Origin: Micrasema longulum
Taxonomy: Eukaryota; Arthropoda; Insecta; Trichoptera; Brachycentridae
Length of the DNA stretch: 64,000 bases
Direction: 5' to 3'
Assembly: GCA_022494885.1 (NCBI GenBank)
Contig: JAGVSM010004293.1
Span: forward strand, 62,001-126,000
Below are positions 10,850 to 21,789 of the stretch, in pieces. The notes below the pieces were generated by a model. It made no database searches. It saw nothing but the letters and a program-made list of their open reading frames with translations, and was not told where the DNA came from. The position numbers and the translations under genes were made by a program. Positions within the stretch are counted from its first letter, which is position 1, and each line of letters opens with the position of its first letter.

Positions 10850-11445
10850 GGCAAACAAACAAATTACAACAGGTATAAAGAACATTTAAGAGAAAGGATT
10901 ATGGAAGTCTAGACATTTACAAGGCTAATGACCTATCATTGGCTGGTTTAAGTGGCCACTTTACGCACTGTGTAACATTCACCGTTTTGCCTATGTTTAA
11001 ACATCCGTATTTCTTCCATTCTTCCACCTGTTGACATTAGTGAAGTTAAAGAGCTGAAACCTTTATTGTTGCGAAGAGATTTATCAGATCGAATTATTTC
11101 ACATACTAGGCAACGCCTGAAAACATGATCAATCTCTTTACAACAATACGGGTTTCAGTTCTTTAACTTCACTAAAATCAACAAATAGAAGAATTGAAGA
11201 AAGCCGGATGTTAAAACATAGGCGAAAATGATGAATGTTACATAGTGTGTAAAGTAGTCACTTAAATCAACCAGTGACAGGTCATAAACCCTGTAAATGC
11301 CTAGACTTCCATGTTATCTTCACTAAAATGTTCTACATCCCTGTTGTAATTTGTTGATCTTAATGACTCCCTAAGGGGTGAAATCCAGTATTTTGTCTAG
11401 AAACGTTTGGACAAACTCAAAATATCGTAATGGCAAACTAATTCC
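10850..11445. repeat. Fold-back element, family H (long imperfect hairpin)
   Basis: The left arm (about 10858-11085) and right arm (about 11136-11354) are reverse complements with scattered mismatches. Landmarks are 'caaattacaacagg' at 10859 against 'ctgttgtaatttg' at 11342, 'atggaagtctagac' against 'ctagacttccat', and 'gttaaagagctgaaacc' against 'gggtttcagttctttaac'. The loop of about 50 bases holds 'ctaggcaacgcctgaaa'. An outer flank with 'gactccctaaggggtgaaat' continues to about 11445 and recurs at 6410 and 43905. Confidence 0.8.
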
Positions 11446-11599
11446 TATTCTAGAGGTCATGCGTTAAAGTGTAACGTATTATTACATTAAAAAATCAAAC
11501 AAATTATGTTTTATTTGGTAGGTGGCACTAGCTAGGTAAGTAATGCCTCTTTTATAAATGTTCATTTTGTCAAAATATGAGAATGTTTGGTTATGAAAG

Positions 11600-12165
11600 T
11601 TTTAAAAAAATAATTATTTATTTTATTTATTTGACACCTTATATACATATACAATATAAATACATATAAGGGCGGGCATATTGCCTTAAAGCAATTTCTT
11701 CCTACCTACCCAAACCGTTCAGTTTGAGAAAATTATAAATACATGGACATATTGAAGCTTACAATTTTTTACAAAAATTAAAAACAAATTAAAAATATAT
11801 GAAAAAAAATAACACGCTACTATGAAGAGAGGAGAGGAGATGGGGAGGAAAAAAGAAGGATAAAGGAACAATTTAAATATTTCGATAGTTACATTTTAAT
11901 CTTGACTTTAATGTTAATAAAGAGGGGCGTCTCTAACATTAGTGATTAGATTATTCCACAATCAAGCGGCTACTACTGTGAAAGAGGAAGCAAGAAAATT
12001 AAAGCGATGACAGGGTATTAAAAGGGCTCTCTCGTTACTACAACGAAGAGATAGTCTGTGTTGTGAAAGAGGTTGGATGAGCTCTCTCAGATAAACAGGC
12101 GAAGTGGGATTATTTAAAATATTGTAAAGAAGTGATAGAATGAGAATGTTTCTTCTATGCTCAAA
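11600..12165 (-). pseudogene. CR1-like element C, 3' portion
   Basis: The reversed tail and 'gggcgggcatattgccttaa', 'cttcctacctacccaaaccg', 'cagtttgagaaaatta' are followed by blocks collinear with 15950-16480. Coding remnants are limited to the extreme C-terminus. Sequence similarity ends near 12165. Confidence 0.75.
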
Positions 12166-13514
12166 TTATCTAAGTCATAAAATCCATACCCAGTCAAAAC
12201 ATGTACGTGCTTGTTTGGTTCTTGAGATTATATTATGGCGTGCATATTGGTAAACTGTTTAATATTCAATTAACGCTTGCATGGCTTATTTCATTACGAA
12301 ATTATTATTTTATGTAGATACAAGACAAATATTAATAGTCGAGTAAATTATAACGAGCTGAAGTGAAACATAATACCTACACAATAGTAAGGATAAGTAA
12401 CATTGTTCGGTCTAGCAAGTTGAATAATTCCCTGCAGACCGAAGAGAAATTAACTCATACCCGGAATACATTCTTCTTAAACAAGGGAATTAAAAATAAA
12501 ACAAGAAAACAAATATAATTGTATCTTTTCATAAACGCTGAGGAATAAAAATTGTTGTGTAAATGAGAGCAAAGTATTTTTTCTACCTTTTGTTATTATT
12601 TGCCATACGTTAGGTCCCTAAAGCAGAATTTTCCGAGCGATAAAATTTCAACCGCTTAAAATTAAATGTAGCATACACATTTATACGAAACACGTTTATT
12701 TAGAGAAGTCGTAAAATGAAAGAAACGAGACTGAAATTATGATAAAAAAAACGTTTTCTGCTCTTAAAATAATCAGGTCAAAGTAATAGTGATTTTGCAA
12801 TTCAACATGCCTCCTACAAATTTAATATTTTCTCGAAAAAATTAGATTACTTATGAAATGTCTTTAAGAACAACAATTTGCCCTTCCGGAGGAACTTGTC
12901 AATTAACTTTGAAAAAATATTGGGCGTGTTTAAAAAATATTAATGGGGAGACTAAGGGTGTAGAAGATGAAGAATAGCATAAGGAATTTATACAAGAACA
13001 GCATTTTAACAGAAAATATGATTGAAATTTTTGCGTTTTATCAATTTTAAATTAAGCATCCCAATTAAATACATAAATTACACATACTTAAAAGATTATT
13101 TAAAAATCCAAACATTATAAAACAGATGACAATTAAATGACTTGCTTTTTTTGTTTAAAATAATAATATCAATTTTCGATTGTTGTGAACTTACCAATTT
13201 GATTAATGTGCGAGTGTCTGGTCGAGTTACCCGATGTAATACCCTGTTCTACTGCGGTCCATCATCGACCAATTACAGCGCAAATTCACCAGTAATGCGG
13301 ATGCATGTACTCGCGAACCAATATGCTAACAACATCGATGTCTTTAACGTGAGTCTTGTAAATTTTAAATATCAATGTATATGTTCCATATCAAGTAAAA
13401 CTTAAAATTCTGTTCATATTGTATTTTATAACATTATGTACCTAGCTGCTTTAAACCTTTAAATACATTTTTTAGTTTATTTTAAAATAAAAAAATTAAT
13501 ATATGTATATTTTT
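12166..13514. other. Intergenic stretch
   Basis: AT-rich. A less AT-rich stretch at 13195-13350 has an open frame ending at a consensus-like GTGAGT (13349) but no matching acceptor. I see nothing else supportable. Confidence 0.4.
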
Positions 13515-13815
13515 TTAAACCAACTAAACTTCTAAATACAGTTCTATATGTTATTACTTTATATTGTATTTTTTTAAATTTATGTTGTAAATAAACTCAT
13601 CTTTTTGTTTTAATTTTTATATCAACTATACTTCTTAACACTTCCTATCTTTTATTTCTTTATATATATTGTATTTTTTATTTTATTTATGTTGTTTATA
13701 AAATAATCTTTTTTTTTATCCTAACCTTACTTCTAAACACTGTTCTATCTCTTGTTGCTTTATATTGTATTTTTTTAATTTTATGTTGTTTATATAGGTA
13801 CTCATATTTTATATA
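13515..13815. repeat. Tandem array, about three ~100-bp units
   Basis: Units align from the landmark ACTTCT(A/T)AA at 13528, 13630 and 13729, giving spacings of about 102 and 99. Each unit contains 'tttatattgtatttttt' or a close variant, then 'ttatgttg'. Units are imperfect, so this is an old satellite-like array. Confidence 0.75.
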
Positions 13816-14199
13816 ACTTTCATGTATGTAAAAGCCTTATGGTCGTGAAAAGTTTATAAAATAAAAAATAAAATTAAATATACGAAATTTAACACATTAC
13901 TGATTACTGATTTATATTTTAATCGAGGCCAAAAAAATAGGTAAATTTTTAAATAAACGGAAATTATTATTTTCCACAAAAATATTATGAATGGGTGTGC
14001 CCATGTGAATGGACCCGTGCGAAAAATATGTAGTTTAGTTTGTTTTTTCTTTGGAAGTATTATTTGAAAATATTGTTTACATACAAATGTTTTGCAAAAA
14101 ACGAAGTTAAAATACTCCGGCACTTGTAAAATAAATTAATAGTAAAATATAACGATGTACGAGACAGTAATGAAATACGTCATTTACCAAATCGGTTTA
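13816..14199. other. AT-rich stretch
   Basis: I see no gene, repeat or motif. Confidence 0.45.
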
Positions 14200-14560
14200 G
14201 TGCATTATGGGGTATTTGTACAATTTAATGAGATATAAAACATACGAATGTCCTGTAACTGAGCGTTACAAATCGGGATGGGAAATTATTCATCTGCAGC
14301 TAACTGTTCTGCATTATGATAACAATGGACGTATTAATCGAATCGGGACGCTGAAATATTGCGGATCGCGGGCGGCGGCGGCGGCGGCGGGACGGCGCGG
14401 GCGGCGGCGCGGGCGGCGCGGTGGCACTAAGTAAACACCCCTAGCCCACACGACGGGGACAATGAATGCAATTACAGTGACACCATTATTTCCTCTACAC
14501 CGCGCATCGTCCTTTCACCAGCGATTTGATACTCGATTTACGGACTCATTTTCGTATGTG
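14200..14560. other. GC-rich island with GCG-repeat core, candidate regulatory element
   Basis: A core at about 14367-14433 is almost pure G/C (GCG and GGC repeats with GCGCGGGCGG blocks). It is embedded in less AT-rich, non-repetitive flanks ('cacacgacggggacaatgaa', 'ctctacaccgcgcatcgtcc'). The small open frame across it translates to Ala/Arg/Gly runs and is not credible as a protein. Composition is unlike anything else in the window. A CpG-rich promoter or enhancer, or a conserved non-coding element with an internal microsatellite, are the options. Confidence 0.4.
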
Positions 14561-14689
14561 GTGATGTTTGAGTTTAAGAGACTGATGATGTTTGATTCAC
14601 CTATTCATATTATTGTATATTGGAGACTTGAATAAGTTCACGCTGGTTTTGCGTGGAAATTAATGCTTTATTTTTTATTCAAAAGGAAT

Positions 14690-15125
14690 GTATTTTATTT
14701 ATTTTATTTGACACTTTATTTTATTTATTTTATTTTATTTCATTTTATTTTATTTCATTTTATTTGGGATTTTTACAGCTATTACATAAACAAAATAATT
14801 AGAAAAATCTTAAAAATACTAAAGCCAATTAAAAAAATCCACTGTAAATATAATGACACATAATATATAAGAAAAGAAGTTTAGCAATTGTATTTGTGTG
14901 ACGTTTGTATTCATGTGTATGTGAATGTGTGTATGCGTGAATGAATGAGGAAGAGGATACATGTGCGTGTGGGAATGAAAGAGGGAGAGGGTGCGTTTGT
15001 ATGGGTGCGTAAGTATGAAAATAATATATTTGCTTAAAACTTGTAAATTATATTAAAAATGGTACAATAAAGAGCTTAGTAAAAAGTTAGAAACCTTTTT
15101 GTTAAAATTCAAATGACGAAATGAT
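14690..15125 (-). mobile_element. Non-LTR 3' UTR, family G, with (TTTTA)n tail
   Basis: A (TTTTA/TTTCA)n tail at about 14693-14766 is followed by 'gggatttttacag', 'aatatataagaaaagaa' and 'gacgtttgtattca', then GTGT-rich sequence. The reverse complement of 31890-32115 matches it block by block, and 20270-20480 is a weaker third copy. No coding part is attached; I infer the 3' end of an unidentified non-LTR family. Confidence 0.6.
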
Positions 15126-15129
15126 ATAA

Positions 15130-15955
15130 ATTGTTTTTTTTTTTTTTTTTTTAAGTATGTTAAATTTCAAAACCGTATTCTGAAGAAAAAAAAAGCATTT
15201 TATTTTTTAAATTTAACTGATACACATCGAATGAATAATGTGGGACGAGTCCCATACAATACAGTAGGTAATCACAAAATGCAGTAAATACGAAATAATG
15301 ACAACAATAAAATAAGGATTGACAATACGCGAACGTTGATTCAAAACGAACACACAAATGCATATTATATGCACCTACATAATATATAAATAAGAATAAC
15401 ATATAAGTTTAATAGAAATGATTCGAATTATAAAAATCAGGTGTCACAAACAGTTGGCCCGCAGTACGGGGATACATAATTATATTAAAAGATCTTCTCA
15501 CTATAAAACTTATATATGTTCAGGAATAGAGAGCAACGGAGAAGAGGATGCGGACAAAGACAATTTATTACCTATGGCAGTTTTGATAAATTTAATATTT
15601 TTGGTAAATATATCTATTTCGTTAAATTTCCTGTTATACGTATCCATAATACGGTTAATCGTACCGTTTTTTGACGAATTTGTTCTGCATTTAGGTATGT
15701 GGAAAAGTTGTGTATAACGCGTTTGTCTCTGTGGTACCTTAAGATGAATGCGGTTAACCAATTCGGGGAATCTATTTTATCAGATATTATGTTGGTGAGT
15801 AACACTATATCAGCTATGGTTCGTCTATCAGCGAGAGTTTGGATATTATGAAAAACGCACGCTTGGCGATAATCTGGAAAATTGAGATGTAATCTACGGT
15901 TTAAGTTTTTTATAAACATTTTTTGAATTCTTTCAATTTTGCAGGAATGAATTAC
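15130..15955 (-). pseudogene. Jockey/CR1-group RT C-terminal fragment with poly(A) tail
   Basis: A T-run at about 15134-15152 is the poly(A) tail on the minus strand. The minus-strand frame 15955-15770 reads CKIERIQKMFIKNLNRRL and ADRRTIADIVLLTNII. After a frameshift, 15761-15510 reads NRIHLKVPQRQTR and KFNEIDIFTKNIKFIK. Both are typical of the region after the RT palm. No catalytic residues remain. Its 5' truncation point abuts the 3' end of the next element at 15950, so the two insertions are adjacent or nested. Confidence 0.8.
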
Positions 15956-16855
15956 ATATACAATATATATACATATAAGGGCGGGCATATTGCCTTAAGG
16001 CAGTTTCTTCCTACCTACCCAAACCGTTCAGTTTGAGAAAATTATGAATGCATGGACATATTGAATCTTACAATTTTACACAAAAATTAAAAGCAAAGAT
16101 TAACAAAAATAAATATTTTAAAAAAAAACTAACAATATACTATGAAGAGAGGAAAGGGGATAGAAAAGAAAGAAGAAGGATAAAGAAACAATTTAAATAT
16201 TTAGATAGTGACATTTCAATCTTGACTTAAATGTAAATAAAGAAGGGGCGTCTAACATTAGTGGGTAGATTATTCCACAATCGAGCGGCTACTACTGTGA
16301 AAGAGGAGGCAAGAAAATTAGAGCAATGACAGGGTATTAAAAGGGTTTTCTTGTTACTAGAACGAAGAGATAGTCCGTGTTGTGAAAGAGGTTGGATGAG
16401 CTCTCTCAGATAAACAGGCGAAGTGGGATTATTTAAAATATTGTGAAGAAGTGATAGAATCTGAATGTTTCTTCTATGTCTGATACTGAGCCAGTGTAAA
16501 TGCGGGCGATACTCAGTTATGTGGTCAAATTTTTGAAGATCAAAGATATAACGAAAACAAATATTTTGCAATCGTTCTAACTTATCAAGTAATTTAGAGT
16601 TAGCATCTGGATAACATACATCCGCCTAGTCAAGGAGTGGAAAAAGTAAGCTCTGGACTAATGTTTGCCTAACATTAATTGGCAAGAAATTCTGTAATAT
16701 ATTAAGTGAGTGCAAACTGCTATAAAGTTTACGACTAACTTCGTTAACCTAATCGTGCCACCCTAAATGCTTATGAATGACAATACCTAAGTTTTTGACT
16801 GAAGTCATGAATGGAATTTCTGTACCATCTTTTTTGAAAAGAGGAAGTGTGGAAA
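15950..16855 (-). pseudogene. CR1-like element C, longest copy (RT C-terminal domain and 3' UTR)
   Basis: The 3' signature at 15975-16045 matches the other family C copies. The minus-strand frame 16571-16227 reads CFRYIFDLQKFDHITEY, HWLSIRHRRN, LHNIL and RLWNNLPTNVR. Further 5', 16820-16600 reads MTSVKNLGIVIHKHLGW and NFLPINVRQTLVQSLLFP with stops. Together these give the post-palm part of a CR1-like pol, without YADD or endonuclease. This copy explains the shorter ones at 4500, 8028, 11600, 24385 and 25885. Confidence 0.8.
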
Positions 16856-16857
16856 AA

Positions 16858-16955
16858 TGTTCGTATCACTGAAAGTATTGACCATCGCTAGTGACTACTT
16901 TCTTCCATCTTTCTGACGGCATACCATCTCGAAAGAACGTATTATCGTTAAGGGT
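16858..16955 (-). pseudogene. mariner transposase, C-terminal remnant
   Basis: The minus strand encodes a frame ending FFRDGMPSERWKKVV then TSDGQYFQ and a stop (16866-16868). That is the C-terminal '...RW.KV..SDG.YF' motif of mariner-type DDD transposases. Only about 25 codons are recognisable and no catalytic Asp block or terminal inverted repeats were found. It directly abuts the CR1-like copy at 16855. Confidence 0.6.
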
Positions 16956-17886
16956 TATTCAGGAAACGATCTACATCTCTCAACGGCTTTATTATTTTTT
17001 ACTGAACATCATTTAGAAAGGGAAAAAAAACTTTATCAACGTTAATTTTAACTTTGCTTTTTTGGTATTTTTTTGCTTCCTTAAACTGCATAAGTGCTCT
17101 TCGTAAACTCCTTAAAAATATTTTATTTATATGTTTTTTTCAAACTTTTTCTTAGAGAGCTTTAATTTATAAAGTTATTAAGAGACTAGAATAAGAATAC
17201 AAGTTGCAAAGACAGCAGGAAACAGAGTCATCTTCATTCAACTTGTAGTTTAAAACTTTGTAAAATAATGTTTCGTATTCATTAAAACTACTTTCAACTT
17301 TCGAAATGTTGAATTAATTTTACACTACCAGCAAGATACTAAGTATAAACATTGTGATTCATAACAACAAGAGTTTTTTATGTACATGAGGATCATCAAA
17401 TATGTAAATATCCTCTCAATTAAAACATAATATTATGTTTAAGTGTTTTTATGTTTTCTCCTCAAAATCTGAATCCTCCACGCTGAATATAAATACAATA
17501 ATTTTGTTTTAAAATAACAACTGAATATCTTGTTTCAAAGATAATTATTTTCAAATTGATCAGAGAGCGCTTACTGATATTGAAAATACCAGTTTAGGCG
17601 AAAGTTAATTATTTTTACTCAACGATAAAAAAATATTTATTTTAATAAGGAACAATGACGTACGTAATCCATGAATTACATTCCATAAATACGTAATATT
17701 GGTAATTGTGTTACAAATGATAATTTAATCAAATAAAGTATAGGGTACAAAAGATACAGAAACTTTTATAAAAAAAAAATAGAAAAAAAAAATAGAAAAA
17801 AAAAACGTGTTTGAAATGAGAAAACTTTAGTTATGATATTAAAAAACTTGTAAAGACCAATAAAAAGCCTCTAAAAACCAATAAAA
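16956..17886. other. AT-rich stretch with an A-run microsatellite
   Basis: An (A8-10 T A G-type) repeat lies near 17769-17805. Nothing else is recognised. Confidence 0.45.
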
Positions 17887-17932
17887 GACCAGACCGAAGA
17901 TGCCCATTAGAAGGTGAAAGTCCTAATCGGTC
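17887..17932 (+). ncRNA. Hammerhead-ribozyme-like motif, locus 2 (degenerate)
   Basis: It aligns base for base with the better copy at 44520-44565, and the similarity extends some 40 bases downstream ('aaataaataagtggga' and 'caagtattttt'). The core is CCGAAGA (U4 changed to C), stem II has decayed (GCCC against AGGT), and stem III AGTCCT is no longer self-complementary. It is a dead relative. Confidence 0.5.
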
Positions 17933-19464
17933 AAATAAATAAGTGGGAGTAAACCAAGTATTTTTGAATTATTCAATAAAAAGCGTAGGGAAAAACAAAA
18001 TTGGTAATATTACTTACTTCTCATTTACGAGTAGTTTAGTCGGCTTCAGTTTGATTTGCGTACGTTATTTCTGGACTTTAGTTAAATAGTTTTATTCTGT
18101 GGTTTTTCTTTTAAGAAAAAGAAAAAAAAAATTTGGTTAAACTGCATTGATAATTAAAAATGGGCAAATTTAGGCTAACATCGGAAAAATTCTAGGGGTG
18201 AGAAGTATTAAGCTAATTACTTGTACTATCCATTACAATTGCTGTTTTAAAACGAACTGCCAGAGAGAAGTACTCGGTACGTGCTACAATTGAACGCCGT
18301 TATACAGAAAGCAGTTAGCCATAGAATAGTGAAAACTGAGATAATCGCACTTTTGTGAAAAGTGTGAATAATCCAATCTACACAACAGTTGGAATGTTTT
18401 TGATTTGACAAATAATAAATAATGCATACATTCGTTTTGTTTTTGTGATAAAAATAATAATTTAATTATTTATTTGACCAGATTTAATTATTTTTAACGT
18501 CTGGTTGCCAACACAACCTAAGATGTGCAGTTTGCAGAAAACGGCAGGTCTAGTAAAACTAGTATGTTGTGTCATTGTGTATTGAACATAATTATTTTAT
18601 ATTTATATCAATGTATTTAATTGTAAAGAATCGCTTAATTCATTTGTTTTAAAAACTATAACTATTATAATGCTCTCCTTACCTGAGAATAATATTAAAT
18701 AGTCTTGCCCCTTTTATTGGCTGACAATGAACGCAAATTTGAACAGGTTTTTCAGCCTGTTACAACATAATTAAACTATGTGTTAGTGGAATTTCAGTGT
18801 AGGTTAAGTCTGGCTGACTACACATCCTAAAATAGGCATTTTTCAGAAAACAGCATGATCTAATATTAAATAATACCTTATTCAAACCTTAAATGTATGA
18901 CGTGACATTCTGTATTCAAATACATTTTTAAATGAAAGAATTTATTGAATTAAAATACTTATGTTTTTATCCAGTTTAAATTATTAAGAAAAAACTGTAT
19001 TTCTTGAGGCATTAATATTTTATCAACATATATACCGCAAGATTTTTTAGAGCAATGGGTGTTTTCTGCAAGTTGAAAAATGCTCTTTTTGTGATTAACA
19101 CTATTTTTAGAAGGTGATTATTACAGTTTTTTGTATTAAAACGGCCTGACTGTTTTTAGCAAAATATAGAATTGGCCTAACGACACCCGTTAACACAAAT
19201 ATCTTATTTTTTTATTGTGGACTAGCTGTTTTGTGCACAACTGCCTTCAATTATTCAAGCCACTTCCCTTCCTTGATTGCTCACGTCAGCCATGCATGGA
19301 AAAGCGCACCCCGGATGGTTAATCGAATTATAACTTATAACTTCCAACGTAACTTTCAAAGCACTATCTCATGGCAAAAAAGTTAATTTTACAACCTGAA
19401 AATTCCTTTCTACACTTTCAGTTCGAATTGCAGATATTCAATATCTCAATCACGCAATGATTAT
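17933..19464. other. AT-rich intergenic stretch
   Basis: No coding or family-assigned repeat is visible. Confidence 0.45.
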
Positions 19465-19740
19465 ACAAAGAAATTATGCATCACATCTCCGTTTCTACAC
19501 CCAGTGGTGCATAGGGTACTGCATTGGTAAACCAAATGCAGTAACTGTTACACGAAGGTAAGGTGATCACTCTTACACTTCAGGTGGCAGTCCGGGAACA
19601 GTGAAATATTGCAATTCATAAAACTTTCAAAATTAATATTCTGCGTCAGCCCTGCCAGAAATCGACTTTAAGACCTTGCGAATGGTAGATGAACGCCTCA
19701 ACCACCACACAACGAGGTGGACTTATTTCCACTCGATTTC
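19465..19740 (-). mobile_element. SINE family S, near full-length reverse copy
   Basis: It runs from 'catcacatctccgtttctac' through 'cttcaggtggcagtccggga', 'gtgaaatattgcaattc' and 'agaaatcgactttaagacc' to a tRNA-like head ending near 'ccaccacacaacgagg'. In reverse complement the head shows a degenerate box B before the body. Confidence 0.6.
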
Positions 19741-19969
19741 CTCATTCAGGATTTTTAGCTGAAAGCAGCCATCGAGTCCAAAAGTCCAAGATTAACTCAA
19801 AGACCTGTGTTCTTCATCCGCCTGGACATTTTTTACTGTAATTTATGACTAGTTTATTTTTTTCATCATTCTTACTACGATAACTTATTTTGAGGAAAAT
19901 TTTATTTAACAGTTTTTTTATTTTTTTATTGATATTTAATAACATGATCTTTAGTAGTCTATTATCCGT

Positions 19970-20120
19970 GCTTTATTGTGCTTAGGGCGCTGCAATAGTA
20001 CACTAAATACACCATATCTCAATACATGGCGCTAAGGGGATCAGTCTTACGCTTAAGGTACCAGTCTAGAGACAGTGAAATATTGCGGTGCATAACCACA
20101 TTTTAAATATATATTGCACC
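19970..20120 (-). mobile_element. SINE family S, reverse copy, head missing
   Basis: It contains 'ttacgcttaaggtaccagtc' and 'gacagtgaaatattgcggtg', aligned with the other S copies; the beginning is degenerate. Confidence 0.5.
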
Positions 20121-20269
20121 GAGGGACTTGAAATAGTTTCAAATAAAAATTAGCTTTAAAATGATGACTAACAGAAGTATAATACAGCTTTTGAATGTTT
20201 TTTTAGCCATTTTACTAATAGGGAATAGAACCAGGGCTAAAACACATACGTACTTTTTTAAATAAGAGT

Positions 20270-20480
20270 TGCAATAACATTTTATTTTATTTTTATTGAT
20301 TAGGGATATCAACAGTAATACATGTAAAAAAAATATAACAAATAAAATATACAGAGAATAAAACCAATGACAGATATCCACGGAAATACATTAAATACTC
20401 GTACAATACATGCTAGTGTGTTTGTGTTAGTGTAAGTGTGTGAGAGGGTGTGTGAGAGGGTGGGTGAGGGGGTAAACATT
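20270..20480 (-). mobile_element. Non-LTR 3' UTR, family G (weak copy)
   Basis: A TTTTATTTTATTTTTATTGA tail-like start is followed by A-rich sequence and then a TG-rich run ('gtgtgtttgtgttagtgtaa' onward, GAGAGGGTG repeats), in the same order as 14690-15020. Similarity is loose. Confidence 0.4.
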
Positions 20481-20559
20481 TAAAAATAATTATTTTATTT
20501 TAAATATTCATAAACTAATTTGTTTATTACCACTTATTTTTATTTATTCTACCGACAAG

Positions 20560-20760
20560 AACTGCATGACAAAAAGACATGACTCATTGGCTCCATATGT
20601 TTTGATTTATTATTTATCAATACGCGAAACGTAAACGCTGTAAAAATAAAATGGGATACGATTGAATAGCCCATTATACCTTGATAAAGAAGCTTGTGTG
20701 GCTTTGAAACCGGTAGACAGAAAAAAAAAAGTGGTTAAAATAAAGTTGTTTTACGTTTAT
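20560..20760 (+). mobile_element. Penelope-like element terminus
   Basis: Shared landmarks with the Penelope remnant at 33770-33915 are 'cattggctcc', 'accttga', 'ctttgaaaccggt', and an A-run followed by AGTGGTTAA and GTTGTTTT. No coding part is left. It carries the hammerhead-like motif at 20678-20720. Confidence 0.55.
20678..20720 (+). ncRNA. Hammerhead-ribozyme-like motif, locus 3 (degenerate)
   Basis: The core has decayed to TTGATAA. Stem II GAAGC/GCTTT still pairs, and GAA plus the palindromic stem III ACCGGT followed by A are intact. Stem I does not pair. Confidence 0.4.
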
Positions 20761-20907
20761 TTTATCGGAGTTAGTGCTCCAAATAAAAATTTCATTTTAT
20801 TTTATCGTTTGTTTGCACGTAGGTAGATATTTTCATTTAACATTATAATTCTTATTTCCACATATTATGTTTCTAGTTACAAAGAAGTATTTTAAGTTAT
20901 AATTCTG

Positions 20908-20980
20908 TGACGTCATCGGATATAAATCACGTCAGCGTTTATGACGTCATAATAACTAGAATGGCTAGACCAGAGTGACG
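20908..20980. promoter_or_regulatory. Cluster of CRE/ATF-like sites
   Basis: There are two full palindromic TGACGTCA sites (20908-20915 and 20942-20949) and two half sites (CGTCA at 20930-20934, TGACG at 20976-20980) within about 73 bases. TGACGTCA is the established CREB/ATF element; function here is inference. No transcript is visible nearby. Confidence 0.4.
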
Positions 20981-21459
20981 TAGAATGAATGCATTCGCTA
21001 CTTTACGTTTTGTGAATATGGACGCTAAGACCACAACCCACGTTTCCGCTAGATTTATGAACATTATATTATATATCTAGTGATTTAATAATAGGAGTAT
21101 GGATAGCGATATATTGACCCATATTCCTTTGACCGATATATTGGAATTTACAATAACCATTTAGTTGCACATTCGTTTCAGAAAACTGCCATTTATTTTT
21201 CGTGAAAAGAACGAAACATGTTGAATAGGGAAATATTACGTCTTTCTTTACAATGTTAAATAAATGTTTTTTTTTCTTCTGTTTAGTAGAATAACACATA
21301 TTTTTTTATTCATTATTTTGAATTTCCGCGAAAACAGTGCATTGCATTGGCCATGCCTCTAATACGTAACGATTCGGTTAAATTTTTAACTTTGTTTGTG
21401 ACCGTTTAAATTTAAATGGAACATGGTAACGAATCTTGATATCAAAATTATCAATTATT
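20981..21459. other. Intergenic stretch
   Basis: No feature is recognised. Confidence 0.4.
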
Positions 21460-21700
21460 TTTTTAAATTTATTTATTAAGGAAAAACAACAGTTGTTATA
21501 TAAGAATACAAAATATAAAAAATAATACATACATCCAGTTATAGTTTTTCACAAATATAATGAGAGAACATGTTACACAGTAAAGAGAAAAATAATATAT
21601 TATATAAGACATGAGAAAAAAAAAAGCTCTGAAAAAGATGAGGAAATAGAGTCGAGGAGTGGAAGAGGGGGATTTTCATAATAAAGTTGACCAATTCAAA
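21460..21700 (-). mobile_element. Probable non-LTR 3' UTR with T-rich tail
   Basis: A T/TTTA-rich start is followed by 'aacaacagttgttatataag' and 'agttatagtttttcacaaat'. 43387-43500 has a comparable start ('aacaacagctac', 'agtttttcacaag'). Orientation is inferred from the T-rich end. No coding sequence is linked. Confidence 0.35.
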
Positions 21701-21789
21701 ATTTTGATATTATAATAAAATAAACATAATTAAAGTTAGAGCCAAACATAATGCGATTTTATAGAGACGAATTTTCAAAAAAATAATCA

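Noticed and set aside
13195..13354. Possible exon ending at GTGAGT (13349)
   Set aside because: The donor-like site is good, but no acceptor precedes the frame, the protein (CNTLFYCGPSSTNY region) is not recognisable, and the opposite strand also shows a donor-like GTAAGT, so chance is likely.
14207..14434. Small open frame across the GCG repeat
   Set aside because: The product ends in Ala/Arg/Gly runs dictated by the trinucleotide repeat; there is no family or splice support.
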